Shown: positions 1 to 9,956, counted from the first letter of the stretch. The stretch: 64,000 bases of DNA from Spinacia oleracea (GCF_020520425.1 NC_079487.1:131586385-131650384), one strand, 5' to 3'. Notes: generated by a model from the sequence alone, not told the origin. A program made the numbers and translations.

Positions 1-2
1 AC

Positions 3-1439
3 ACTCCTACCAACTCTTCATTCTTGAGTGTTCTTCAAAACTACATACGCAATAGTAGATTTAACACGTCTACTACTCCAAAACCTCTAGCCATAGTCAC
101 GCCCTTGGACATATCCCATGTCCAAGCAACCGTTATATGTGCAAAAACAAATGGGATTGAAATTAGGATTAGAAGTGGTGGACATGATTATGAAGGCCTA
201 TCATACGTTGCAAATGTTCCCTTTATTATCCTTGACATGTTCAATTTACGATCAATTGACGTTGATATACCAAATGAGACGGCTTCTATCCAGTCTGGGG
301 CAACCCTAGGTGAACTTTATTATAAGATTTCCCAAAAGAGTAACATCCATGCATTTCCTGCAGGGGTGTGTTTTACTGTTGGCGCCGGAGGCCACTTTAG
401 TGGAGGTGGCTACGGGAATATGTTAAGACAATATGGTTTATCTATCGATAACATTATCGATGCACAAGTTGTGGATGCAAATGGTAGAATTCTCAACCGC
501 GAAAGCATGGGTGAAGATCTTTTTTGGGCTATTAGGGGTGGTGGAGGTGCTAGTTTTTGTGTCATATTATCATGGAAATTAAAACTAGTACGCGTTCCAG
601 AGATTGTGACAGTTTTCAATGTTCAAAGGACGTTGGCTCAAGGTGCTACAAATATAGTCATGCAATGGCAACAAGTAGCTTCCACGATTGATAACAAACT
701 CTTTATCAGAGTACAACCACAGGCAATTCAACAAGGAGGAAGCAAGACGGTCCAAGTTACATTCATTGCGTTATACCTTGGACGCGCCAGTACACTTGTT
801 CCATTGATGAACAAGAGTTTTCCGCGGTTGGGATTACAAGCACAAGATTGCACCGAGATGCCATGGATTAATACAACTTTATTTTGGAATGGTAACCCAA
901 TTGGTACTCCCCTTGAAGTGTTGTTGGATAGGGCACCTTCCCCGTCCAACTCCTATGGAAAAAACAAGTCCGATTATGTAAAAACACCTATTCCTAGGGC
1001 AGGATTAGAAGCTATATGGAAGAAAATGATTCAACTGCAATCAAATAATGTATTTTTGATGCAATGGAATCCTTATGGTGGGAGGATGAGTGAGATTCCT
1101 GAGAATGCAACGGCGTTTCCTTATCGAGCAGGGAATCTATTTAAGATGCAATACATTACACTTTGGCAAGATGATGGTGTTGAGGCTATAAACAGGAATA
1201 TCCAAGCTACTAGAGAACTTCATGCTACTTTTACTCCTTATGTGACTAAGAACCCAAGACAAGCATTCTTAAATTATAGGGATATTGATATTGGTACCAA
1301 CAATAATGGGAACTTAGTTTTTGCTCAGGACTACTTTAAGAATAATGTCAAGAGATTGTTGGAAGTTAAGGCTAAGGTCGATCCGAGTGATTTCTTCAGG
1401 TATGAGCAGAGTATACCAGTTTTCCCTAAGAGAAAATAA
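3..1439 (+). CDS. BBE-like FAD-linked oxidase, 5' end cut by window edge
   Basis: This is a berberine-bridge-enzyme-like flavoprotein; the family oxidises alcohols such as monolignols or oligosaccharides, usually in the apoplast. The frame is open from base 3, so the TTG at 24 is not a start: the first roughly 58 residues (signal peptide and first Cys motif) lie outside the window. Visible are the FAD-binding domain with RSGGHDYEG, whose His carries the 8-alpha FAD bond, and AGVCFTVGAGGHFSGGGYG, whose Cys gives the second bond, so bicovalent FAD is expected. In the BBE C-terminal domain I see WNPYGGRMSEI, FKMQY and NYRDIDIG, which supply the Lys, Gln and Tyr described for plant BBE-like active sites, and the usual end FFRYEQSIP. 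The 478 visible residues have no intron or break, as is normal for this family. It is a close tandem paralogue of the copy at 4249. The substrate cannot be read from sequence. Confidence 0.93.
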   Translation, partial: TPTNSSFLSVLQNYIRNSRFNTSTTPKPLAIVTPLDISHVQATVICAKTNGIEIRIRSGGHDYEGLSYVANVPFIILDMFNLRSIDVDIPNETASIQSGATLGELYYKISQKSNIHAFPAGVCFTVGAGGHFSGGGYGNMLRQYGLSIDNIIDAQVVDANGRILNRESMGEDLFWAIRGGGGASFCVILSWKLKLVRVPEIVTVFNVQRTLAQGATNIVMQWQQVASTIDNKLFIRVQPQAIQQGGSKTVQVTFIALYLGRASTLVPLMNKSFPRLGLQAQDCTEMPWINTTLFWNGNPIGTPLEVLLDRAPSPSNSYGKNKSDYVKTPIPRAGLEAIWKKMIQLQSNNVFLMQWNPYGGRMSEIPENATAFPYRAGNLFKMQYITLWQDDGVEAINRNIQATRELHATFTPYVTKNPRQAFLNYRDIDIGTNNNGNLVFAQDYFKNNVKRLLEVKAKVDPSDFFRYEQSIPVFPKRK

Positions 1440-1565
1440 AGCTGATATACAGGTAAATTAAGAGTGTTTGTATATAATTGTAAGATACGATCGAGTATGT
1501 GACTTACTTGTATATTGTTTTATTTATGTGATTATGAAGTTGTATCTAGGTATGAAATGTGTATC

Positions 1566-1576
1566 AATAAAATAAA
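1566..1576 (+). terminator. Probable poly(A) signal of the first BBE-like gene
   Basis: AATAAAATAAA lies about 130 bases after the stop codon in an AT-rich 3' flank, the usual position of a plant near-upstream polyadenylation element. Confidence 0.45.
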
Positions 1577-1599
1577 ATGTGCGGTATAGTTTGATTTAT

Positions 1600-2032
1600 G
1601 TAACCTTGTTTTGTTCGAGATCCCAGCAGCTCACTTGTTTATCACGAGCAGCAGAGAACAAGTAACAACGATAAGGTTTTCTCTCGCAAATTTATTTTAC
1701 TCTAAGATCTGTTTTCGCAGCTCATCTACTTAGATGGGCACCAGATTTTCGTAAAGACTACTTCTTATCTTTTAAAAAAAAGGGTCTGTTTTGGCAAAAA
1801 AAAGTTAAAAAATTATTTCTCGCAAAAAATTATTTTTGACAAATTTGCCATTAATTAATGACATTTATATGCATTTGAGTATTTTTTTTTTAGGGGCAGG
1901 GGTAGGGGGGTTTGGTGGTTGTGTGTGAATGTTTTAAAAGCTAATAGAAAATGTAATAGAGTTATAGAAAATGTAATAGAGTTATGGAGATGACATGGTG
2001 GTATATACGGGACGACTCGTACGAGTCTTATA
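1600..2032. other. Intergenic, no gene recognised
   Basis: There is no coding pattern. An A-rich stretch at 1790-1850 ends in a motif (acaaatttgcc) like the termini of the Mutator-like element at 48016, but no second end or duplication was seen. Confidence 0.5.
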
Positions 2033-2630
2033 CTTCCTCGGTTTCTCAAAGTTCTTTACGCTTTGGAATATGTGTCCAAAATATAAAAATTTTGACCGTA
2101 AATTCTCACTATTATATACTCCCTCCATTCCTAAATGATCTTCCTATTTGGTGTTTGGGGTGGAAAATAAGAAAATGGAATCTTATAATAATTGGGTGTA
2201 AGAGTAATGATTGGGTGTAAGAGAAAATAATAAATAAATGAAGAGAAGTAATAAAGAAATGAAAGAGAGAAGATATTTTTCTTAAAGTAATAAAAAATCA
2301 TAAAAGTGGGGTTGGGTAGATGAATAGGAAAATCATAAAATGTGAATAAGGGATGGTGGGAAAATTTATGGTAAAAAGTCATGTCCAAAAATAGAAACAA
2401 GAAGATCAAATATGAACGACATTTATAGAAATAGGAAGATAAAAAAGGAATGGAGGGAGTACATCAAAACGTTACATGTAAGATCTTGTTAGATTTGTCT
2501 CGGTATGTATTTTAAGAATATCATCTTTTTTTAATTTTTCCACGTACGAAATTTAATATATTAGTAGTTAAATATTGCATTGGAGTGCGTGCAAATAGTA
2601 ACTGTAAAGAACTTTTTGAAACGGAGGGAA
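2033..2630 (-). mobile_element. Stowaway-like MITE (family B), split by another MITE
   Basis: The left end cttcctcggtttctcaaag and right end ctttttgaaacggagggaa form inverted termini flanked by TA. It is the reverse complement of the uninterrupted copy at 19215-19469. A second MITE occupies 2119-2459; without it the remainder is about 255 bases, matching the intact copy. Confidence 0.8.
2119..2459. mobile_element. Stowaway-like MITE nested in a family B MITE
   Basis: The ends ctccctccattcctaaatga and aaaaaaggaatggagggag are inverted repeats, flanked on both sides by TA (2117-2118 and 2460-2461). The surrounding sequence joins into the family B sequence seen intact near 19383-19400, so the insertion point is confirmed by an empty site. 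Confidence 0.85.
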
Positions 2631-2756
2631 TAACCTGTTATGATACGGAGTAAAGTGTACTTTTTCTAGACATGCTACTCCGTACATTATTGGGATTACT
2701 GTACAACAGGATTGCTTTTTTTGTTTGTTGATTTGTTTATTTGAAAGCTCCAAATA

Positions 2757-3084
2757 CTCCCCTCCGTACCGGAATACTTGACCTGTTTTCCTTATCGGGT
2801 CGTCCCTTAATATTTGACCTGTTTCTAAAAATAGAAATATTCTAACAATATTATATTATTTCTCACTCCACCCCTATTAACCCACCTACCCCCTACTCTA
2901 TGCAAAAAATAATTAAAAATTCAACCCTACTCTCCCCCAACCCCACCTCTTAACCCACCTCCCACTAACTACATTAAAATAATACCCCACTATCAACTAC
3001 TACCCATTAAATTAAATAAGTCAATTCAAATTCCTTAAACTCTGTGCCGGTCAAACCGGGTCGAGTATTCAAGGACGGAGGAAG
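2757..3084 (-). mobile_element. Stowaway-like MITE (family A), 328 bp
   Basis: The terminal inverted repeats run ctcccctccgtaccggaata ... cgagtattcaaggacggagg, with flanking TA on both sides. It is one of four copies of the same length here (also 21009, 28523 and 29399); this one is in the same orientation as 29399. Confidence 0.85.
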
Positions 3085-3086
3085 TA

Positions 3087-3474
3087 ACTAAATGGTAAAA
3101 AAAAAAAAAAATAGTACTCCACAGTGTCTCCACTAATCTTTAACCATTTACTTATATTGAATGTAAAAAAAAAAAAAAAAAAAAAAACCATTGACTTTTT
3201 TTGGAAAGACTTCAAACATTTAATACTAATAATATATCTTCACGTCATTATAGCTAGCTCCATTCCATGATGAGTGTTTTATAATATCTTGATAAACGAT
3301 TCATTAGTTGAAACATAACATCTTTAATTATTTATTACATACTACGTAGTACGTAGTACTCCGTACATAGAATTGGAGATAATTAATATCAAGAATCCCA
3401 CTTGATATTATATATCTTTTTGATTGATTACAACTGTGATATGATATCTTTGTGTTATGATCTTTGACCTTCTA
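3087..3474. other. Intergenic, A-rich, no gene recognised
   Basis: It holds two long adenine runs (about 3101-3112 and 3165-3187) and otherwise AT-rich sequence with no coding pattern. The second run could be an old retroposon tail, but no duplication was found. Confidence 0.5.
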
Positions 3475-3668
3475 CCAATTGAGGTTGATATGAGTGGTCA
3501 AAGATCTTTTACTTCTTAATCAAGGTTTTGCGTTCGAGTTTTAAGAATGGAAAAAACCTCAACTGGGAGGGATGTTGGCCACTGAGGTACTCATGCAAAC
3601 TCCAGCAAAAGATTAGTCCACCTGCCGAAGGCGGTGGGAGCTCCTCGTAGTAGAACCCAAAAAAAACT
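3475..3668 (+). mobile_element. tRNA-derived SINE (family 1), near full length
   Basis: A pol III A-box-like stretch (tatgagtggtcaaag, about 3489) and a B-box-like stretch (tgcgttcgagtt, about 3528) are followed by a body with ctcaactgggagggatg and cgaaggcggtgggagc, and an A-rich tail at 3659-3666. The body recurs as a truncated copy with perfect target duplications at 19840-19950, which shows this is a mobile unit. The left boundary is approximate. Confidence 0.7.
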
Positions 3669-3670
3669 TC

Positions 3671-3902
3671 GACAACTTTTGTGTAAGACCGCCTTACCGG
3701 AAAAACCACTTTTATTGCTTAACTAATTGGTTTCATTGCTTAACTAATTACTTCTAGTGCTTAACTAATTAGTTTCATTGTTTAACTAATTGTTTCTAGT
3801 GCTTAACTAATTGTTTCGATGCTTAACTAATTAATCTCATTGTTTAACTTATATGACACCAAAACAGTCTTTTGAGTAAGACCGTCTTATATAAAACTTT
3901 AT
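3671..3902 (-). mobile_element. Mutator-like MITE with internal 21-bp tandem array
   Basis: The palindromic ends gtgtaagaccgccttaccgg (about 3681) and gagtaagaccgtcttat (about 3874) flank about 6.5 copies of a 21-bp unit resembling gcttaactaattggtttcat. It is the reverse complement of the better-preserved copy at 9274-9528. It lies about 350 bases upstream of the second BBE-like start codon. Boundaries are approximate. Confidence 0.7.
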
Positions 3903-4071
3903 AAAAAAACTTTGACCTTCTTATGTGAATGATTGATTTACTTTGCTTAATTTAGGTAAATATCTTTACAGTTATGAACATAAGATAATGTAAATATGAA
4001 AAACTGATTTACGTTCATATTTTCTTTTGGTAGGATACGATTTCTTTTCCTTTGTTATTCTGATCTCTTGT

Positions 4072-4082
4072 AATATATATAT
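4072..4082 (+). promoter_or_regulatory. Candidate TATA box of the second BBE-like gene
   Basis: The run taatatatatatg lies about 170 bases before the ATG at 4249. The implied leader is longer than typical for this family, so the assignment is tentative. Confidence 0.3.
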
Positions 4083-4248
4083 GTAGCCTCAAACTCTTAA
4101 TGATAAATAACACATTATTCATTTCTCTCCTACGTACTGTACAACGTAAGTAATTATAAATTAGCTTAATATATTAAAACAACAAAAGTTTGTCTTAAAT
4201 AAACTCCACAAGTCATTAGAAAGGCAACGAATTGAAGAATTAAGAATA

Positions 4249-5856
4249 ATGAAGGCCTTATACTCATATTCCATAGCTTCTAACATTATACTTCTTTCAT
4301 TTCTAATCATAATTTTTGCTTCCCATGTTAAAGCTTCATCATCTTCATCCATTGATAACTTTCTTGAATGCCTTCCATCCTACTCAAACTCCTCATCATT
4401 TCCAATCTCTAACTCGGTCTACACTCGTAACAACCCTTCTTTCTTAAACGTTCTTCAATCCTACATAAGAGATAGTAGATTTAACACATCATCTACCCCA
4501 AAACCACTAGCCATAGTCGCGGCCTTGGATGTAACCCATATCCAAGCAACCGTAACATGTGCAAAATCAAATGGTTTACAAATTAGGATTAGAAGTGGAG
4601 GACATGATTATGAAGGTTTCTCATACGTTGCAAATGTTCCTTTTATTGTTCTTGACATGTTTAATCTTCGATCCATTGATATTGACATAGCAAGTGAGAC
4701 AGCTTGGGTTCAGGCTGGAGCAACTATTGGTGAACTTTATTATAAAATTGGTAAAAAGAGTAAGATCCATGGTTTTCCTGCAGGGGCATGCTTTACTCTT
4801 GGCATTGGAGGCCATTTTAGTGGGGGTGGCTATGGTAACATGTTGAGAAAATACGGTTTATCGATTGATAACATTATTGATGCACAAGTTGTTGATGCAA
4901 ATGGTAGAATTCTCAACCGTAAAAGTATGGGTGAAGATCTTTTTTGGGCTATTAGAGGTGGTGGAGGTGCTAGTTTTTGTGTCATTTTATCATGGAAAAT
5001 CAAATTAGTACGTGTGCCAAGAATTGTTACACGTTTCGACGTTCCAAGAACTTTGGAACAAGGTGTGACAGATATAGTTCTTGAGTGGCAACAAGTGAGT
5101 TCTATAATTGATAGGAATCTCTTCATTAGAATGCAACCTATGGTTTATAAATATAAACAAGGAGGGAATTCGAACAAGACGATTCGAGTTTCATTTTCAG
5201 GGCTATATCTTGGACGTGCCAAATCCCTTGTTTCTTTGATAAACAAAAGATTTCCTCTTTTGAAATTGCAAAGACATGATGTCATTGAGATGTCATGGGT
5301 AGAATCAACTGTATCTTTTTTCATAGGTAATGGTAAACCTCTTGAGGTACTATTGCAAAGAACTCCTTCACCGCCTCGTTTGTATGGAAAACACAAGTCT
5401 GATTTTGTGAAAACACCTATTCCAAGGTCGGGATTAGAGAAAATATGGGAAAAGATGATCGAGTTGGAAACTGTGTTTCTTCAATGGAATCCTTATGGTG
5501 GGAGGATGAGTGAGATTCAAGAGAATTCGACTGCGTTTCCTCATAGAGAAGGAAACATTTTTAAGATGCAATATCTTACAACTTGGGAAGACGATAGTGA
5601 TGAGGTTATGAGTAGGAATCTGAAAGGTATTCGAGATCTTCATGCAATGTTTACTCCGTATGTGTCTAGGAATCCAAGAGAGGCATACTTGAATTATAGA
5701 GATATTGATATTGGGAGTAACTAGAATGGGAGTTTAGGTTGTTTTGCGTTAAAATATTTTAAGGGAAATGTGAAGAGGTTGTTGCAAGTTAAGGCCATGG
5801 TTGATCCAAGCAACTTCTTTAGGTATGAGCAAAGTATCCCAGTTTTACGTGGATAA
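4249..5856 (+). pseudogene. BBE-like FAD-linked oxidase interrupted by one in-frame TAG
   Basis: The ATG at 4249 opens 491 codons with an N-terminal hydrophobic signal peptide (about residues 1-30), the conserved IDNFLECLP start, the FAD-bonding His in RSGGHDYEG and Cys in AGACFTLGIGGHFSGGGYG, then WNPYGGRMSEI, FKMQY and NYRDIDIG. Translation stops at TAG (5722-5724), just after NYRDIDIGSN. The same frame then runs on for 43 codons with the normal family ending (VKRLLQVKA, FFRYEQSIP) to TAA at 5854-5856. One substitution in an otherwise perfect, intronless gene of family-typical length (about 535 codons) therefore removes the last 45 codons. It could be a recent pseudogene, an allele, a read-through site or a sequence error. 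The active-site residues lie before the stop, but the lost segment is highly conserved, so a folded enzyme is doubtful. Confidence 0.88.
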
Positions 5857-6099
5857 GATGTTGATGTACGTTCAAAAAGTCAAGAAGAGCTAGGGTGTTG
5901 TCATGCATGAATATATTAGGGTGATTGTCTTTTAAAAAATTTATTGTTGTTTAAATTGGATTAATGTAACAAGTAACATGTATCGTATAGTATAGTATTT
6001 TTATTTCCAAAATATAAAGTTTGCAACAAGTTGTGTTAATAAATTCCCGCCGAAAAAACTATGCAGCAATAATAAATTCAATAAAGAAAAAGCAGTACG

Positions 6100-6485
6100 T
6101 CAAGAACGTCAAGCAGAGAGAGGGTTCAGGCCGGACCCGAAGCCCGATATCACCTGGCACAAACAAAGCCTGGGAGCCTGGGAGGCACGGGAACGAAAAA
6201 ATCAGGGCGCCGCACGAGCATAAAATCGTGGGCTGTGAACCGGGTTTGGGCCGTATTTTTCGGACAAAATACGCTAAATCTAGTCAAATTAGGATTCGGT
6301 ATGAAGGCCGACCCACCTCAGCACGAGAGCCCTTAGGCCTCTATTTTGAAATTTTCTACCCGACACGGCCTGACCCGATGAAGAGTGGTCTTTGTGGGTG
6401 CCGGGCCGTTTCAGGCCCACGGTCCGTGGGCTCTTCCCGTAGCTCGACCCGACCTAGCCCACATCCATCTTTAGAGGGGCCCGGG
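6100..6485. repeat. GC-rich dispersed repeat, probably a transposon remnant
   Basis: This is a sharp GC-rich island (many gcccg, ggcacgg and cgggcc motifs) in AT-rich DNA. An open frame across it is compositional: it gives a low-complexity Arg/Pro/Gly protein with no domain. Similar GC-rich interiors are known in plant hAT-type non-autonomous elements, but I could not identify termini. Confidence 0.4.
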
Positions 6486-6489
6486 GTTG

Positions 6490-7211
6490 ATTAAATGATC
6501 AACATCTATTTAGGGATTAGTATATAATTAGTATCTTAAAATAAATATATAAAAACAGTCAACAAGTATAGTAAAAAAAAGTCAACGAGAATTATGTAGT
6601 GTTCTATTTCCATTATATAAGCCTACTCCTAAGGAGATATAGGTTTCTTTAGTCAACATATTCTGTAGTGTAGGGACATGTTAAGAAGTCAAAGAAGACT
6701 TTGTTTGAAGTCAATAAGAAGAGAGCCGCTGAAGGAAGTGGATCATGTGGCAAGGAAGGCCTAGGTCCAGTTGTAGTCTGTTGCATCAAGGACTATAGTA
6801 GTTTTTCTCTCTCTAATGACATTTCTTTTTTTGAAACTTTATCTCTAGATAGTGCGTGTGCTATGAGTGACTGTATTTTTGTTCCACATGAAGTGAAGTT
6901 GATGATCTATATCCGTACAAACTAGGAGATATAGGTTTTAGTGGTAAGTTGTCTACTTAAAAAGTATAATCATGTTGAGTCTTATATGAAGTGTACTTAA
7001 TTAATTAGGAGTATATAAATTATTTATCCAAATGGAACAGATAAGAGACGAGCTGGGAGCCTGAGAAAATGGGAGAAGTGTGTACATTGAAAAACTTTTC
7101 AATTCCATAGGAAAAGCAACGTAAGTACAAAAAAGTAGCATGTCATAAGGTTAATGTCAAGATATATGGGAAAAACTTTGTGGCTGGGAGTAATTATTTA
7201 CTTATACAAGT
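6490..7211. other. Intergenic, no gene recognised
   Basis: AT-rich with no domain in any frame. A short open frame near 6701-6925 has no recognisable similarity. Confidence 0.5.
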
Positions 7212-7219
7212 ACTCCGCA

Positions 7220-7899
7220 CAGTGGCGGCACCAGTAGGGGTTCAGTGGGTTCAACTGAACCCCTACTGGATTTTGAAAAATGTTATTCGTTTATAAAAGA
7301 AAGAAACTATTAGTAATTATTGCAGCATAATTAACTCAAATGGGTGGTAGGAGGCAGTGGTTCTAACTGCGTTATACGTAGTATCTCCTAATGGGCGCGG
7401 GATCGATTCCCTGCTTAACTCAAGCCTTTCTGTATTTTTAAGTTCATTTTTTCTATCCCTGCCATAACTCCTTTCCTTTTGTATTTTAAGTTCATTTTTA
7501 CTTTAGTTTACTTTCCGTTGTCTATTTACAAGTTTATCTTTTCTTCAATTTACTTATTAGTATTTTAAATTTTTTCTTCTCTCTAGTTTACCTATTAATT
7601 AATGGATTGTGGTGACGGACTGACGAGTTAAGGCTTTGAGATTGCATCCATACTCTTATTTGTAGTCAAAAATAAATAAAAGCAAGTGTTATCTAAAAAA
7701 CGCTTAGGTTTCTCTCCTAATAAATTATAACTGTATATTTGCACTAACATCACATTGGCAACCGATATTATGACTGTAAGCAATTAGGACAATGATATTT
7801 GAAATATGTTTTTATGATTATTATTGATATCAATTAAGTATTTTTCTTTTAAAAAAAAAAATTCGAACCCTTAACGGAAAATTCCTGGCACCGCCACTG
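7220..7899. mobile_element. hAT-type non-autonomous transposon, 680 bp, perfect 8-bp TSD
   Basis: The termini cagtggcggcaccag and ctggcaccgccactg are inverted repeats matching at 14 of 15 positions. The 8-bp duplication actccgca occurs at 7212-7219 and 7900-7907. CAGNGGCGG-type ends plus 8-bp duplications are diagnostic of hAT elements. There is no transposase reading frame inside, so it depended on a helper element. A second, shorter element with similar ends lies at 41615. Confidence 0.92.
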
Positions 7900-7907
7900 A
7901 CTCCGCA

Positions 7908-8590
7908 TGATATTGAGAATAACACCAACAATTGATTGATAAATAGCCTTAGTTAAGAGAAGAGTGGGAAATGAATTGAACGGTGGTTTAGTAATTTAGT
8001 TGGATTTAATGAAGATGGATTAGATGCAACTATGCAAGTGGCGGAGGAGGAGGTGGAGAGGGAAAGTGAAGTACCTGGCACAGGGATTGATCTCGCATCT
8101 GTTTGGGCTTATTTTTTATAGTAGCCTAGTAGGAGGGTTATCTGTTTGAGACCATGTTTTATATTCTTTCCGTATCATTTGAAGAGTGTTATGTAAACGT
8201 TTTAGGTTATAACTCAGTTGTATTCCGTAATTTTTATTCCTGAAGATCAAGAATACTTTCATCTTCTATGTCTGTTAACGTAGCTAACCATTGTTAATGA
8301 ACCACGTAAAATCTATGTGTTCTTTATTTACGTTCTCAAAATTCCGTATCTTTCTTGCTTCCGTTATTCGAAAAAATATTACTCCGTACATTACATGGCA
8401 CTTAAAACGACAAAGGATAAAACATATCACATGTTTCTAATTAATAACTCATGCCAAAATACAAGTCAAAGTATTGAAGTAGTTGGCCAAAATAGAAGTG
8501 GATTCGCAAATCACCTACTACAGTCTTTTTTGTTCACCTACCACACTTTTTCACACCAACCCCCAAAACACCTAATCTTATCTTTAACAA
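7908..8590. other. Intergenic, upstream of the third BBE-like copy; no gene recognised
   Basis: AT-rich sequence with no supported coding frame. The last part would be the former promoter of the BBE-like relic at 8641. Confidence 0.5.
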
Positions 8591-8594
8591 ACAC

Positions 8595-8600
8595 TATATA
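8595..8600 (+). promoter_or_regulatory. TATA box of the BBE-like relic
   Basis: The sequence cactatataacctcc lies about 45 bases before the ATG at 8641, a normal plant spacing for a short leader. The core promoter has outlived the coding region. Confidence 0.5.
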
Positions 8601-8640
8601 ACCTCCACTCAAAATTAATAATGTTAGAAACTATCTTAAA

Positions 8641-9060
8641 ATGAAATTCTTTCACTCTTCTTCTTCTTCTTCTTCTTCACCCTACATTTTCCTCACAACA
8701 ACAATACTACTACTTACCTTGTTATTCTTGAATTCTCACGTAAACGCCTCGAATTCGGCCATCGACAATTTCCTTCAATGTCTTCCACGCTATTCAAATG
8801 CTCTGTATCCAATCTCCAACGCTGTGTATAGCCGCGAAAGTACAAACTCACTCTCTTTCTTACAGTTCTACATAGGAAATCATAGGCTTAACGAAACGTC
8901 TTCGACATCGAAATACACTATAGAAACCTTAGAGAAGAATTATGTTCAAGCCATTATTGTATGTGCTAGGGTTACTGGTTTAAAAATCTTGATTAATGGT
9001 GGTGATCGTGATTTCGAGGGTCTCTCTTACGTATCAGATTCTCCTCTCATCCACCTTTGA
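8641..9060 (+). pseudogene. Truncated BBE-like oxidase relic, 139 codons
   Basis: It keeps the family's N terminus: a signal peptide with an expanded Ser run, then IDNFLQCLPRYSNA, YPISNAVYSRE and a recognisable start of the FAD domain up to FEGLSYVSDSP. Where paralogues have SGGHDYEG it reads NGGDRDFEG, so the His that binds FAD is replaced and one residue is inserted. The frame ends at TGA 9058-9060 about one quarter into the protein, and no later part of a BBE gene is found downstream. It cannot encode an active oxidase; whether the short secreted peptide is made is unknown. It is a tandem relative of the copies at 3 and 4249 but more diverged. Confidence 0.88.
8655..8677 (+). repeat. (CTT)n microsatellite coding for a serine run
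   Basis: Seven to eight TCT/CTT triplets inside the signal peptide of the BBE-like relic give eight consecutive serines. This is length variation by slippage. Confidence 0.8.
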
Positions 9061-9273
9061 TATCGTGAATTCGTGTGTGTTGTTTTGATTTTCATATGAA
9101 GAAATTGGATGATTTTGAGGAAACAGGTTAACAGGGTACAAAATGTACGTAAAGACTGAAATTGTAGATATCTTAGAATGTTAGGTACAAAAATGTGAGT
9201 TATTTGTTCTGTAAAGGAATTGGTAGTGTCTTTTTTGTTTCGGCCCATAGATTTTGAGTATAATTGTATGAAT

Positions 9274-9528
9274 ACAAACTTTTCTATAAGGCGGTCTTAC
9301 ACAAAAGACCACTTTGGTATCATATAAGTTAAGCAATGGAACCAATTAGTTAAGCACTTGAACTAATTAGTTAAGCATTGAAATCAATTAGTTAAGCAAA
9401 AGAATTAATTAGTTAAGCAAATGAATTAATTAGTTAAGCAATGTAACCACTTAGTTAAGAAATTGAACCAATTAGTTAAGCAACCAAAGTGGTCTTTCCG
9501 GTAAGGCGGTCTTACACAAAAGTTGCCG
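9274..9528. mobile_element. Mutator-like MITE with 22-bp tandem array and 11-bp flanking repeats
   Basis: The ends (acaaacttttc ... and ... aaaagttgccg) are followed inward by the near-palindrome ggcggtcttacacaaaag on each side and by gaccactttggt / accaaagtggtc inverted arms. Inside are about eight copies of a 22-bp unit like attagttaagcaatgnaacc. The 11-mer attgtatgaat is present at 9263-9273 and 9529-9539, consistent with a 9-11 bp Mutator-type duplication. The reverse-orientation relative is at 3671. Confidence 0.8.
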
Positions 9529-9539
9529 ATTGTATGAAT

Positions 9540-9851
9540 GCCATACTATAATGTTTAATTTTTAAACTAACTCTCTAGCTAAACTGTTCAAGATTTGTCA
9601 CTGCAGATTTTAACAAAAATATACTATGTTCTAATAGGTATTGATTCATTGTGATCTTCGTTATCTAAATTTTCTTCAATTCCAGTATCATTGCTAGGAT
9701 GTCAAATCGCGTACACGATCTTACCATCAAAACAATACTATCTTCAAACTATTCTCCATTCTGAAAATATTAGAATTGGAAAATTTCTCACAAAAGTAAT
9801 ATTTTGTTAAAATAGTGGGATTTTGGATTAGGGTTATTGTTTGGCTTTTCA
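9540..9851. other. Intergenic, no gene recognised
   Basis: AT-rich with nothing recognisable. Confidence 0.5.
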
Positions 9852-9869
9852 ATAAGATCGATGAACAAA

Positions 9870-9950
9870 TGTAACCGTCAAATTTTATTCGTTACTTCGC
9901 AACAAAATTTATTTTCTTTTTGTAACCGTCAAATTTTATTCGTTACTTCG
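9870..9950. repeat. Perfect 30-bp direct repeat
   Basis: The same 30 bases (beginning tgtaaccgtcaaatt, ending cgttacttcg) occur at 9870-9899 and 9921-9950, 51 bases apart. The pair is itself bracketed by taagatcgat at 9853-9862 and 9951-9960, so this looks like a recent local duplication beside the left end of the following element. Confidence 0.75.
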
Positions 9951-9956
9951 TAAGAT

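Noticed and set aside
1790..1852. Possible short MITE with ggcaaa/tttgcc ends
   Set aside because: The ends are too short and A-rich to be distinguished from chance, and no duplication was found.
2131..2409. Phe/Tyr-rich 92-codon minus-strand frame
   Set aside because: It lies entirely inside a MITE and reflects AT-rich composition.
3717..3850. Regular 21-bp repeats resembling a CRISPR array
   Set aside because: There is no spacer structure; it is a tandem array inside a MITE.
6021..6494. 157-codon open frame rich in Arg, Gly and Pro
   Set aside because: It follows a GC-rich repeat island; the protein is low complexity with no domain, and its flanks are intergenic.
8317..8601. 94-codon open frame before the BBE-like relic
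   Set aside because: It overlaps the presumed promoter and TATA box and has no domain or signal.
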